Positions 35,286 through 47,384 of a stretch of 64,000 nucleotides of DNA are shown here, piece by piece. How positions within the stretch are numbered: the first letter of the stretch is position 1; each line of letters opens with the position of its first letter. A program made the position numbers and the translations under genes. The DNA is taken from assembly GCA_029931535.1 (NCBI GenBank), contig JAQPZY010001684.1, positions 4,818,001 to 4,882,000 on the forward strand. Reading direction: 5' to 3'. Source of the stretch: Margaritifera margaritifera (Eukaryota > Mollusca > Bivalvia > Unionida > Margaritiferidae). The notes below the pieces were generated by a model that saw only the letters and a program-made list of their open reading frames with translations, had not been told where the DNA came from and made no database searches.

Positions 35286-36012
35286 CTAATTTTGTAACTC
35301 AAACTCGGGAGAAACTGGGTCTAATTTGTTGGGGAAAAAAATAACTTCTGACTTTGAAGGGTTAAAACCTACTAGCCATTGTTTGGACCATTGGTGTATA
35401 GTTTTAAGATCAGAGTTAAACACATAGTCCATGTAGTTGGTATTAGATAAGGAATAAACTAGTGAACTATCATCAGTAAAACGTCTTGTGACACTTATCA
35501 GGTTATCAGCGATGTCATTTATATATACAAGGAATAATAATGGACCTAGAACATATCCTTGCGGGACACCAGTTCGTTGATTCGGAGTTATTAACAAATA
35601 CTTTTTGAAGTCGGCCAGAAAGATATTTGCTTAGACAACTAATTAAATGAAAGTCTATTCCGTCTGTTTTAAAATTTAGGAGCAAACCTTTATGCCAGAC
35701 GCGATCAAAAGTATTTGAAACATCACGGATTACTATACACACGTCCTCGCGTTTGTCTAAAGCAGTGCATATACTATGGTAGATATCTATTAACTGAAAT
35801 ATGGTGGAGTTTTGGGGGAGAAAACTAGACTGATATTTATAAAGGAGATTATTTGAATTCAAATGGTTGTAAATAAATTTAAATATAATTCTTTCCATTA
35901 TTTTTCCGACACAGCTTAACAAAGACATAGGTCGTAAGTTTGACGGATCTTTGGGATTCCCTTTTTTAAAAACTGGCAATGGCTGGGAAGGTACCTTTAA
36001 ACCTTTAAACAT
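35286..36012 (-). pseudogene. LINE reverse transcriptase domain, frameshifted
   Basis: The first frame (36012-35515) has P-V-F-K-K-G-N-P, N-L-R-P-M-S-L-L, and a D-V-S-N-T-F-D-R-V segment in place of the usual D-x-S-K-A-F-D. The second (35597-35286) has G-V-P-Q-G-Y-V-L-G-P-L-L-F, Y-I-N-D-I and the active site F-T-D-D (35480-35469, usually F/Y-A-D-D), then L-V-G-F-N-P-S-K-S-E. The two overlap with a frame change. The G-V-P-Q-G-x-V-L-G-P form places it among CR1/Jockey-type elements rather than RTE or L1. Confidence 0.8.
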
Positions 36013-36660
36013 TCGATGACTGATCTTGTCAAGTCCACAAGTCGTTTGACTGGGTATAGTTTTTATTATATCTAGAATATCTTGTTCTATAATCCTTACT
36101 TCTGATAATGTGTCATTCGTCTTGTAATATTTTTGAGGTAGTTCAACGTTGGTATCATCAACTCTGGATATTGTACTGAAAACAGCGTTTGACCATTCTT
36201 CTTTTTCTCAATCAATAAATGTTTTTACTATAGTTCCATCGTCTGTTGTATACTCGAGTGGTGGTATTATATTTATTTTGTCTGTTTAATTAAATGTCTA
36301 ATAAGATACCAATATTCCTTGGGATTGTATCCCATGTTTTCAGTGTTATTGTATTTTGAGAAAAAAAAATTATTTCGCAAATTTGTTTCTGGTTGTTTAC
36401 CTTATTTCTGAGTTTTCTGAATTGTGACCATAGGCGAGGATTATTATTCTTTGTTGCTTTTCTTTTTATACGGTCTTGCTTTCTTGTGGTTCTGCGCAAT
36501 TTACTGTCATACCAAATTGTATCTTTCGGAGGAATTGTTACAAGTTTTGAAAGCACAAATCTTTTAACAAAATCTGTAAACAAGGAGGTAAATCTAATTG
36601 CAGCTGCATTAATGTTATAACAAATTTGAAATACACTTTCCCAGTTGTATTTAAGATAAT

Positions 36661-37368
36661 CTAGTTTAATTTGTTAAAATCAGCTTTGTTATAGAACCAT
36701 ACTTCTTTTTTGTAGCTTGAACAAAACTCAGATACCATTTCAATAATCAGAAATGTAGCTCGATGGTCACTTATAGATGTATCAACAAGAATTACGCCTG
36801 CGCGCCACACGTCAACTGTGCTAGATACTATGATAGTGTAAAGTAAAGTAGAAGAGATGTCAGTGATCCTCGTAGGGTCAGTTATTATATTTTCTAAACT
36901 GTTGACTGTCGTTATATCTCTGAGATTTCTCAAATTTGCGTTGAGTAAATCATCATTTAGATCCCCGAGTAAAATAATGTTTTCAGAGAGACTAAGGGCA
37001 CGCTTAATGGTATTATTTAAGGATTCCCAGAAACTCACTGCTGTTGATGGTGGTCTATCAAGTACGCATTTAAAATAATTTTAATGCTGCACAAAAAGTT
37101 CTATCCATAAACCTTCTATAGTTTTATCTAAGAGATCCAACCGTGTTATAAATATTAACTTGTTGGTTACAAAGACCATATCACCACCACAGCGATTGGA
37201 CCTATCGTTTCTGACTGGTTTATGAAATCCTTCAATGACGAGATCATCGTTTTGTATACTGTCATCAAGATGGGTTTCGGTTATTGCAATTATATTAAAA
37301 TCATCAAGATGGGTTGATATGTAATCTAATTTATGACGTATGTTTAAATGTACAAACGATATTGTCAC
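36661..37368 (-). pseudogene. LINE endonuclease domain (APE type), frameshifted
   Basis: Two - strand frames, 37368-37081 and 37038-36661, together cover the domain. The first has H-L-N-I-R, I-T-E-T-H-L-D (catalytic Glu) and R-N-D-R then G-G. The second has L-L-G-D-L-N-D (the G-D-F-N-type motif) and S-D-H-R-A (the catalytic S-D-H). The H-L-N-I-R to K-L-D spacing is a few residues shorter than usual, suggesting a small deletion. In a live element this domain nicks the target DNA to prime reverse transcription. Confidence 0.75.
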
Positions 37369-37559
37369 TGTTTGTTTGTTTGTGCATCACACATAATATA
37401 CAGAATTCAAGAAATGCTATGTGGAGAAAACAAATGACAAATAACGTCTGAGTTACTCTTACCAGTAATATATTTAGAAACTACCTCAAACCTCAATTTT
37501 TCGCTCGGCTAACACACTGCCGTTTAACCCTCACGCCACCTCACGTTGTTATTATGTCA

Positions 37560-40530
37560 AAATAAAAGATTTTTATTATTATTTTCTTTTTGTTTTAAAT
37601 ACTGAGTACACTATACTTGGATTTGGAACTGTCTGTTTAAAGTACTGTTGACTTGCCGTTTTAATAAGAATCTACCGATAAAGCCAGAACGGAATCAATG
37701 ATTAATGAGTCGATGCTATACAAAGTCACCATGGTAGCTATCAAAAGCAGCACATGCTAATATTGAAATTCACTTTCCGAATAACCTAATAGTTGGTAAT
37801 ATCAAGGTATTTTAATTTTATATATCCATGAAAATGCCAATAAATAATGCAGCTTTGTGAAATATAGTTACAACACATCCTCCAACCCCAGAAATAAAAT
37901 AGAAGATGGTGTTTAAACAACAGCCAAAAAAAAAAATGAAGAAAAATATTGTTTTCTTCAATAAAAATAAAACAACCTTTGATTAGTTAGGCTTGCAACA
38001 AATTTTATTTTCATCCAGTGTCATGCTTGTGAAGGCTAGTATACAAAGAAATTGCATTGGCTACCTCGTTACAATGCATATACAACGATTTTTTTTCTGT
38101 CGGCTTATACGGAGTTTCTGTTCCATGAAACGTTTCATTGCATCTTCTATTCAGTTTGAAAACAATTGCGAGATTAAGTATATACAACAACTTTTATATA
38201 TGGTTGGTCTATTTTCAACGTAAATGGAGGTTAACACAGATCTGACGGTACATATGCTTTTAACGTAAATATTTATGTAACCAAAAATGGAACATTCTTG
38301 TACCAGAGTGTTTATTTCAGAAGATATTCTAATCCTGCACTATGCAACATGTCGAAGTTTTACGTTTTGACACCATTTTATACGAATAAACCACCAAAAG
38401 AGAGAGGGGGTAAAATGATTTTTAAAATTCTCTTTGTAACCGGAGAGTCGCCTGTCGATAAATTCATACTCACCCAAGTTACTGAAGATTATGCTGTCAG
38501 GGTTGTGTAATACATCCAAATAAGTAAATACAGTTTGAATCATTTCAAAACTAGCAAATTCAACACAAACCTTAGTCTGTGAGGCAGAATAATACCTTGA
38601 AAATTTGATGTTTAGGTTTATTTATTTTACGTTGATTGAACAACAAATTCTTACAATTTACAATTTACAATATATACTTTGTACGGCTCACATTGTGACG
38701 AAAGCGACGTCTTTTGTCATGGAGAATACCTAATAACTCATAGATAAGAAAAATTACTTTGGATGGGGCGATCCATTTACCCTTCGATATCTTGACGTCG
38801 GTGATCAAATTCGGGACCTCAGAGGTGCGAAGTGAGTATGTTATTATTGCGCTATACTTTATTGGCAAGTCACTGCAGTCTGTTTGTTCCTTGTGTCAAT
38901 AAATTTCATCTATATTGCCTTCCCCTTGCGATCTCTACATCATATACTGCTGCGCGAGCAAACAATTTAAAATAAATAAATAAATAACTATTTACTACAG
39001 TTTCTTGAAGGCTTTACTTGACAAGCACAAAACCTGTCTTAATGCATGTGGCAGTAAAAAAATTGTTGTAACGAGTTTCGCTCATTTTTGCGTGCATGTA
39101 TATTGACCTACTTTCAAGAACTTGACGACCAAGTCTTTAGATGTTTTATAAGGACATGCTTAAGGTTCGTCCGGTTTCAATATTTTTGATAAATTCCGTT
39201 TTGTCTTGTAAAACGTATCGCTCGACTTTCATATTGCATGAAAAGTAGAGTTTCCTGGTTGGGGAAACTATATAGAAACCAGATGGAAATCAAAATTTCG
39301 TACTAGTTTTTTTTTTTGTTGTTGTTGTTTTTTGTTTTTTTTTTTAAATGGAATCCGAGTCGGAATCCAAATTTTGCCTAAGAGCTGGATGGAATCCGAA
39401 GAACTTTGAGTGGAAGTTGAAAGGTATTTCTCTTTATAATCAAATTTACAAACAAAGTCTTGGTGTCTTTAGAAATACTTTGAAAGGTAATGCATTTGTT
39501 ACAATTAGAATATTTCATTTACCCTTCAGACTGGCAACAACCTTTTTCATTCCACCACGTGCTGAATCCTAACTTTATTACTCCGCTTTCCTAAGGATTT
39601 CAGCTTTAGCACACGACTAATTTATATGCAAAACAATCGGACGCTGAGTTGGTTGGCGATAACCAATTATATGGAGAAAATCGGAGCACGCTAGTAAATT
39701 TAAGCCACTCATTATAAATTGGCAACAGCTTACTCTTTCATCCCACCTCACTATGATTTTAAAAAAGACAAAACAAAATTTATTTTGTGATTCACTGAAA
39801 ATTATGCGTTTGAAAAGAAAGTTTGCAAATGCCTGCCGCAATTATTCCAGGTTTAATTTTGAATTTATTTCCGTCACTATTATATTCACTACTTTAAATG
39901 ATCACATTTAATGAAGGCAATAAATGCAAATGCCTATTTATTTATTTATTTAATATTTCGACACATAGGTCAGGATCGGTTGACAGGCAGTACCAATAAG
40001 AACCCGTTCCGAAGTATATAATGCAGAAAAGTGTATTTAAACTTATTCTAAATTTACATCATAATAATTGCACATAGAATTGTAATTTGCATGATAGAAA
40101 TCAAAAAACACAATTTCGTTAAGTAAGGTTTTGCTTAAATACGACGATGAAAGAAAGAAAAAGAAAACCGAATAACGGATATGAGAATTACCCTTAGGTC
40201 CAACTGAGTCTTGAAATTGTCTGCAATATGATACAGTTGAAGAGCCATGTTGAGAAATTGTACAGTTACTTTTTCAATTGTACCGCGTCTTGTGATAAAG
40301 CACGGCCACGTTGTTCGTACCGTATTGTACATGTATGATATCCCATTATGTGACCAACAAGAGCAGCATGAGCTGAATACTCAACTAAAGTTTGCCTTGA
40401 GGTAAGGCAATTAATTTTAAATAAGGAGGGGTATTTTTACAGACATTTTAAACAATAATCGAGTCAGTAACAAATAAGCAATCCTACGCAACAGCCATGT
40501 TTCAATTGTTATTTGTACATTATTACAGTT
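37560..40530. other. Stretch without a recognisable gene
   Basis: AT-rich DNA with short frames (for example 38298-38510 and 39348-39572) that show no known domain. The frame at 39348 begins M-E-S-E-S-E-S and carries a GT after K-L-K that could be a donor, but it is too short to support. Confidence 0.4.
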
Positions 40531-40546
40531 GCACAATACCGTAGAG

Positions 40547-40691
40547 CAGTGGTTCCCAAACTTGTTTGATCGCGACCCTAAATACCATCTTAAATACCAT
40601 CTTTTGCGACCCAAAATGTAGTACCGGTATAGGGTGGCGAGGGTCCTCGCGACCCTCATTTGGGTCGCCACCCGGGGTTTGGGAAAAACTG
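40547..40691. mobile_element. Short hAT-like MITE
   Basis: CAGTGGTTCCCAAAC at the left end and the complement of GTTTGGGAAAAACTG at the right end are inverted. CCGTAGAG (40539-40546) and CCATAGAC (40692-40699) match at 6 of 8 positions, as expected for an old 8-bp duplication. The CAGTGGTTCCCAA terminus is common among animal hAT elements. Confidence 0.6.
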
Positions 40692-41637
40692 CCATAGACG
40701 ATGGTAATGGGGGTGGAAGTGGGTACGAAGATATCGGCTTGACAATATACTGACCCCCCCCCCCCCAAAAAAAAAAAAAAAAAAAAAAAAAAAAACAAAG
40801 CAAAACATTATAACTAGTCATATAAATCCCCATAAAATGAATTATCAAGCTACGCCTATTCTTTCATCCCTAGATATTAATATCAGTTAGTTACATCACG
40901 AAGCATGTACCTACAAAGTGTTACTGTTGAATAATATGTGTTACGGAGGGGGGAGGGGGGGAAGGTAAAAATGAAGATATTAAATAAAAAAATTATATAA
41001 ATTGACGATTTTTACAAAAGAGTGTTTATGTTTGCTCTGGTCCAAGCTGTTTTTACCTGTAAACAAGCGATTTTTTTTAGAGCGCGAAATCTTGTTCAAA
41101 GCCAACTCATTCGGTCAGATCGCCACCCCCACCCCCACCCCCCGGGCCGCGGCTCCGCTTCATGTCTGATTGTATTTGGGGCCGTGGGTATAAGTTTCAA
41201 GCCTGGAGGTAGATCAATATATGTAATGTTCTTCAATTCTAGGTATATGATTGGGTCATTATCTTAGATAAATGGGTCCATAATTGATCATCTTCAATTT
41301 ATCACTGCTAATTTGTGACCTAATAAAACCTTAAGGGAAAGATTAGAGAATTGCACTCCTGCCCTGAGATTGTTTTGTTTGCATAAGAATAAACATGTCA
41401 TGGTCATCCAGGCTTATCGATAGATTTATCTACGGGTAGCAAAAGATAAATACGCGAATATGTATCGGAACTTACAGTCGCTGCATTACATGCTTGGAAT
41501 ATGAATTTAAAATTAAATATAACTTAAATAGAAATTTAACATTTATTTAGAACATGAATTGATAACTTTCTGGGGCCTTGGGAAGCACACCCCTATTATG
41601 TCACCCCGCTTCCCTCTCCCCTTCTACCCCAGGGCAG

Positions 41638-42120
41638 GACAGAACACATTGCGATACAATATGTAATTAAGAATGCAATATGTAATTAAGGATGTAATAT
41701 GTAAGGATGTAATATGTAATTAGGGATGCAATATGTAATTAGGGATGAAATATGTAATATATAATTAGGGATGTAATATATAATTAGAGATGTAATATAT
41801 AATTTAGGATGTAATATATAATTAGGGATGTAATATATAATTTAGGATGTAATATATAATTAGGGATGTAATATGTAATTTAGGATGTAATATATAATTA
41901 GGGATGTAATATATAATTTAGGATGTAATATATAATTAGGGATGTAATATGTAATTTAGGATGTAATATATAATTAGGGATGTAATATGTAATTTAGGAT
42001 GTAATATATAATTAGGGATGTAATATGTAATTTAGGATGTAATATATAATTAGGGATGTAATATGTAATTTAGGATGTAATATATAATTAGGGATGTAAT
42101 TAAGGATAATTTGTTCTGTC
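41638..42120. repeat. 19-20 bp minisatellite (39-bp higher-order unit) inside short inverted repeats
   Basis: Alternating GGATGTAATATATAATTA and GGGATGTAATATGTAATTT units run for about 450 bases, with a two-unit periodicity in the later part. GACAGAACACATT (41638-41650) just before the array is mirrored by AATTTGTTCTGTC (42108-42120) just after it (12 of 13 matches). Confidence 0.85.
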
Positions 42121-42722
42121 TCCTCTATTCCATTTTTAAATGTTTTGGCTTCTGTAGTTCATTAGATACTCCTGACAAACACGGGAGAAGGAGTCACTAT
42201 CCATAACGTTGCTTTGGTCTAGCAGAAAATCACTAAAATGTGTTAAGATTTACAACAAAATAAAAAGGACGACTTGATGCAATGTTGATTTACATAATGA
42301 GATAATTCGCTGAATGTAGTCGATGTATAAAATGATCAGTTTCTGCAAAAAACTTCTGTGAAACAGAATTGTACATTTACTATCGAATGCAACAGAGCGC
42401 TGCCAACCCAACAGAGGACTACTTGGTTGCTTTCTTGCATGGTTCAAGGTCGAAAACATGGTGCAAAAAGAATCATTTTTCTCATAGTCCTCCTGACCTT
42501 CACATTAATTATCCTTTATCACTCTGTTACAGTCAAATAGATGTTTATAGCTGCTACAGCTGATGCCACCTGCCTTTTCGCTTCAGCAATATATATCGCC
42601 CAGAAACCAACAGGCTCCACGTTCTGGTATATATTTCATATTTTATGTGAAGTGAAACTCCAGCCCGTCTCTACTAGGTGATGAACAGGTATAGACTATT
42701 TTTAGATTTACATACTGCCTTC

Positions 42723-42914
42723 ATTTAACGTTAATTTTCAATGTCATCACATAGGCTTGTGAATGCATACATTTAACGTTAATTTTCAATGTAATCACAT
42801 GGGCTTGTGAATACATATATTTAACGTTAATTTTCAATGTCATCACAGGGGCTTGTGAATACATATATTTAACGTTAATTTTCAATGTCATCACAGAGGC
42901 TTGTGAATACATAC
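42723..42914. repeat. 48-bp tandem repeat, 4 copies
   Basis: The unit begins ATTTAACGTTAATTTTCAAT followed by GTCATCACA and GGCTTGTGAATACATA. The 84-codon - strand frame is its translation. Confidence 0.9.
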
Positions 42915-43177
42915 ATATTGAACAAACTAAAATCCACTCTGTGTTCTTGTCTTTCTCGCAGGACTTAGCAAACACAACATTTTGTTAAGTGTAATATGCA
43001 TACAATATTTTATATATCGATTTTCATCATTAAATCAATTTTCTTTCTTGTAACCACACACATTGTGTGTGTGTGTGTGTGTGTCTGATATGTATACATT
43101 CCTACATAAACCAGTCATAAATGCTACCAGATGTCAACAAAAACAAAATATTAGTAAATAATAGTTAAATAGTTAAT

Positions 43178-43373
43178 ACATACATACATACATACATACA
43201 TACATACATACATACATACATACATACATACATACATACATACATACATACATACATACATACATACATACATACATACATACATACATACATACATACA
43301 TACATACATACATACATACATACATACATACATACATACATACATACATACATACATACATACATACATACAT
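43178..43373. repeat. Microsatellite (CATA)n
   Basis: About 49 uninterrupted TACA units. The long frames of alternating C-M-Y-V residues on the - strand are artefacts. Confidence 0.98.
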
Positions 43374-43821
43374 GCCAAGAAGAAGGAACGTAGAAAAATA
43401 TGCTCAGAAGACGGAACGTAAAAAAATATTGTTTTGTCATTGCTCAGATAAAAATATGTTGAATGATAAATATATATAGTAAGTTCAGGCTACAAATTCC
43501 GTGGTTCCGGCACCTTCCTAGCCAATTTTGCAATTACCTTATACAGCCCCACGTAGATATATACATTAGCGCCTATCTCGCCTTGTTTCTAAGTGCCACC
43601 ACGCACTCTTGCCTCGTTTTCACTACAAGGAGTAATGCTGGTTGGTCTGTGTACTTCAAATAGTTGAGATAATTCGTAGCCGAACAGTTTCCCGTATATT
43701 TTTAAATACTTCCAATTCATCAGCAACCTGAATGAAAGATTGTATAGAGTTTTTAAATTATATGAGGTCACATAACAAAGAATTCAGTAAAAAGCTGACG
43801 GCTTAAGGAACAAATTCAAGA

Positions 43822-44014
43822 ATGGACAAAGGCCGGGAGAAAACAAAAATTTGGCAGGCTGATCAGGATGTGGATTTCGAGGATTTGACCTTCATCATTC
43901 CCATTGTCATTTCCGTGGTTCTACTTTTTATCTTCCTTTTGCGAAAGTACATCCGGTGGACAGTGCAGTGCCCCAGCAACAACCGGTTAGATGGGAAGAC
44001 TGTGCTCATCACAG
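43822..44014 (+). CDS. SDR gene B, exon 1: membrane anchor and start of Rossmann fold
   Basis: The start ATG has a good context (A at -3, G at +4). The first 22 residues are charged, followed by a hydrophobic segment (about residues 23-41, F-I-I-P-I-V-I-S-V-V) and then basic residues (R-K-Y-I-R-W), as in the N-terminal anchor of RDH11-14 enzymes. The exon ends L-D-G-K-T-V-L-I-T-G in phase 1 at ACAG|GTGAGT. That phase and peptide fit exactly the entry of exon 2 of SDR gene A (GT, then A-N-T-G-L-G). The 122-codon open frame continues into the intron, but the splice donor marks the true end. No following exon is visible up to 64000, so intron 1 exceeds 19 kb or the copy is incomplete. An AGGTCA half-site lies near 43767. 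Confidence 0.75.
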
Positions 44015-44634
44015 GTGAGTCATTTTTCATCGTAACGGTGAATGACATGGATAACATAAATATGACTTCAATACGTTCTTTTCACATAAATAAACAAACC
44101 AATGAAAATAGTCTAAAGTTGATGACTTCTTTTTTATGTGTCATGATATATTGTGACCAGAATACGAGTACACGCCTTCAAATAAAATAACAAATTCTAA
44201 AACTAAAACAGTTACCTCTGAAAATACGTCAAGGATTCTTTGTCTTTATCAATAGTCGATAGCAGTTAAAAATTTCGTGTGCTTTTAACTTAGATACTCT
44301 TGTTGCCTTAGTTCAAGTCTGTTTCAAGTGTCACACAACGGTTTGACCTAGAATGCATACTGTACCTATATTGTCACTGAAAATATGGATCATTTGCAGT
44401 AAAGCCACTAGTAGAATATTTTAAATTCCAGCGACATCTCTGTTATGATGGCAAGCTGGCAGCTGGTCTTTTATTAGTGCAGCAAAAATTGCTATTTTTA
44501 AGCACCATACTAAGACATAAAACAGCACAGGAGTTATTTATATAGGCTCTGACAAAAGGCCGGTTTTCTGCTCTTTCTATTCCTGTATGTTTTGTACGGG
44601 AGCTCTGAAGACCCACTTTACATTATTTTTCTTT

Positions 44635-44933
44635 CTAATCCGAGATCACGGTTTATTTGAGATCTGAATTACCGTATATACTCGCGTATAATTAGTATCT
44701 AAATGCAAACAACATAGACCCTGATATGCCATCGCATAATGCGCCGGCAGATCAGGGTCTATGCTGTTTGTTCTACTGATTAGTCCTTACAAACTGCATA
44801 GACCAAGATCTGCCGCCGCATTATGCGACGGCAGATCTGGGTCTATGCAGTTTGCAGTTGGTATCGAGTTATACGCGAGTATAAACGGTAGTCCATTAAG
44901 ACTTCGGTTTCGTAAATCGAGATCTCAGATTAG
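44635..44933. mobile_element. Nested palindromic MITE with two internal hairpins
   Basis: The outer inverted repeats are CTAATCCGAGATCACGGTTTA (44635-44655) against the complement of 44913-44933 (3 mismatches). Within them, TACCGTATATACTCGCGTAT (from 44670) is mirrored at 44869-44890 with one mismatch. Inside lie two hairpins, 44706-44770 and 44790-44854. Their arms share CATAGACC and GATCTGCCG and meet at GCATAATGC or GCATTATGC. No coding frame is real here. Confidence 0.75.
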
Positions 44934-45171
44934 TAAACCGATATCTTTTTTTGTGCCGATTGTTTCTTTATTGGTTTTGCTTATCAGATGATCAAGATAT
45001 AGGCAGACATTTAAATTTAAATGACCACGCTCTGTTCTTCTGATGACGTCACATCAGTTCATGTCTCTGGTGAAATACATCATTTCATACCAGTTTGCAT
45101 TTCTCACTGTTTGCATTTCTTACTTTGCATATTTTTTGTATCTACAAAATTTATACATGCGTTGATTTATT

Positions 45172-45175
<4 letters not shown>

Positions 45176-45216
<41 letters not shown>
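45176..45216. repeat. Microsatellite (AT)n
   Basis: Uninterrupted AT units. Confidence 0.9.
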
Positions 45217-45219
<3 letters not shown>

Positions 45220-45712
45220 AAAACAAAAATTTATACTTCAGTATTTTTTAAAGTGGTAAATCAGTTCGCCGTCACACATAATTAATATAAAATACGAAGA
45301 CAACGTTGCACTTTCTTCAATAATGTCGGCGACAGAAATTAAACTAGAAATTGAGAGACAGATAAGTTTATTTATGCAGTAAATCTATTCAAATAGTATT
45401 TAATGGTATGTTTCCATGTGCATTTTGTTATTAGTGTGAGCAGTATTTTATTATTAGTGTGAGCAGTCCTACGGTCTGCGATGTTCACATGGTTAGTTTC
45501 GTTCTCCTCATTCGGCCTTCAAAGCAAGTGGTGGACTTCATTGTTTTATTTATTTTTTAAATTATCGTTAGCTTTATGAATTACATTAGATGAAATTTTT
45601 GGATACAAATTTATTAATCCTTACCCATGTTTAGTACAAAAAAGACCGCCTACCTTATAATTTAAGACTGTAAAGCAGCAGGTTTCTTTACTCGCACTTT
45701 ATATTTTAAATA

Positions 45713-45839
<127 letters not shown>

Positions 45840-46319
45840 TCAGCTCAGTTCAATACTACTAACAGCGCTAATATAGCAATAACTGGAAGTGAAAGTTACT
45901 GTTGCAGGGCCCTCTTCAAAACAACTGGCGAATCTCCTGCGTCGGTATTGCTGACAAAAAAAAAAAAAAAATAGGGCCGGTTTTTTTATTGACTGATGGA
46001 TCAACCGTACTTAAATTTTACAGATATAATAAATAAAATTAACTCTATCAATTAAGTACATATTGTACGCCAGTCCGGATTTTAAGAGATAGGGTGTGTT
46101 TTTTTGTAGCGGATGGCCAATCGTTTATGTGACCTGTATGCTCAGCAGGTGACTTGTCGCTCGAGTTATGTTCATTGTTTATTTTTAGATGTATTAACTC
46201 TCCTCTCAAAATTGTTGTTAGAGTGCCAGCCTGTCAATACATCACACACACACAGAGGGCTTAGTCGTGTAGAATAGGCCCGATACGCCTTACTGCATGT
46301 TGTAAGAGGAGAATAATGG

Positions 46320-46525
46320 AGTCAGAAGGCACAGTAATGCAGTTGTCAGTGTGTTGAACTCACAACCCAAACGGGTGCGTGTTCAAATCCTACCATCTGA
46401 TCTACCCAGGTTGGCTACCGTGGTGTGTTCTTCAGCAAGGCACTTTACTCCAATTGCCTTGGAACGAAATAACCAGCTTGTGGTGCTGTGCCGTAAAACA
46501 TCAAACCAAGCCAAGACCAAACTAT
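46320..46525 (+). mobile_element. tRNA-derived SINE, family 1, copy 2
   Basis: The head has a B-box-like GTGTTCAAATCC (near 46379-46390). The body contains AGCAAGGCACTTTACTCCAA then TTGCC, and the tail GCCGTAAAACATCAAACCA. Body and tail match the 6.6 kb and 62.9 kb copies. Short frames across it are artefacts. Confidence 0.7.
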
Positions 46526-46833
46526 ACATCACTCATGAAGTTTTACTTTTCACCTAGTAAGCATCAGTCATCAATTGCTTTTGACTTTTAGTTTGCACGG
46601 CGGGATTCTGTACAAGACAGTTTTTCATCAAAAGTCTTTAAAATGCTTTTGCATGTAACTTTTCATTTATTTTATAATTTTTGTGTCAGTATAATGCACG
46701 TTTTTGCATAATACCCATCATTGATGCAATGACTAAAAGTTGTGGAAACATAGATCAACATAAGCGGAATGCAAACACAATTTTGTAACAATTACCACGT
46801 TGATCTAATACATTTGAAAGCTCCGTTCCGATT

Positions 46834-47311
46834 TTAGTTAGGATCTTGGTTCATTTATCTATGTAATGCCGTGTTTAGTTAGAATCATGGATCATATATC
46901 TACGTAATGCCGTGTTTAGTCAGCATCATGTAGGGCCGGCGCAAGGGTATCTAGCGCCCTAGGCGAAACCCCAGCCTTGCGCCCCCCCCCCCCACACGAC
47001 AATTAATTTTAAAAAATGGATGCAATGTCAAAGTCGAAGCATGTGGTGCCGCGAACGCGAATACACATTTATTCTTTCCTTCTGTTTTTCTCATTCTATT
47101 TTTAGACATGTATTATCTTATTATTATCTTATATTTTACGCTATTTCTCTTTCTTTTTTTATTCATTCAGTTTTTGCCGCCGCCCCCCCCCCCCCCCCCC
47201 CCCCCCCCCACACACACACCAATTTTGCCGCACTAGGCGACCGCCTAGTTTGCCTAGTGGTTAAACCGGCCCTGGCATCATGGTTTATTTATCTATTTAT
47301 CAACGCAATGC
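46834..47311. repeat. 41-bp tandem repeat, third copy split by a hAT insertion
   Basis: The unit TTAGTTAGGATCTTGGTTCA followed by TTTATCTATGTAATGCCGTGT starts at 46834, 46875 and 46916. The third copy is interrupted at 46930 and resumes after the hAT-like element at about 47283 (GTTTATTTATCTATTTATCA then ACGCAATGC). Confidence 0.75.
46931..47274. mobile_element. Non-autonomous hAT-like element with exact 8-bp target duplication
   Basis: GCATCATG flanks the element exactly at 46923-46930 and 47275-47282. The ends are inverted: TAGGGCCGGC on the left, ACCGGCCCTG on the right. Subterminal CGCCCTAGGCGA and TAGGCGACCGCCTAG are further palindromic pieces. The interior has C runs and no intact transposase. 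Confidence 0.8.
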
Positions 47312-47384
47312 ATTCTCGTTCCTTAAACGAATATAAATATATGAATTCAAGGATCATAAAAAATGTTTACAAATGAGAGTCAAA

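Larger units (their letters stand above)
34383..37540 (-). mobile_element. Near full-length non-LTR retrotransposon (CR1/L2/Jockey-like LINE)
   Basis: On the - strand the element runs from 37540 to a poly(A) tail at 34383-34393, with AATAAA at 34412-34407. TCATGTTGTT (34373-34382) and TCACGTTGTT (37541-37550) look like a 10-bp target duplication with one change. The order is endonuclease (37368-36661), linker (36583-36290), reverse transcriptase (36012-35286) and a C-terminal zinc-binding region (35183-34682). The span of about 3.2 kb and the short leader suggest a single-ORF LINE. Several frameshifts make it inactive. The exact clade needs a tree. Confidence 0.8.

Noticed and set aside
40417..40848. 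143- and 91-codon - strand frames rich in Phe and Gly
   Set aside because: They cross a poly(A)/poly(C) tract and a hAT MITE. The composition is that of homopolymers.
43151..43440. Long - strand frames of alternating Cys, Met, Tyr and Val
   Set aside because: They are translations of the (CATA)n microsatellite and are open in several frames, as expected for a tetranucleotide repeat without stops.
43822..44190. Full 122-codon frame as the SDR gene B protein
   Set aside because: A consensus donor (CAG|GTGAGT) follows T-V-L-I-T-G exactly where the paralogue's exon boundary lies. The rest is intron read-through.
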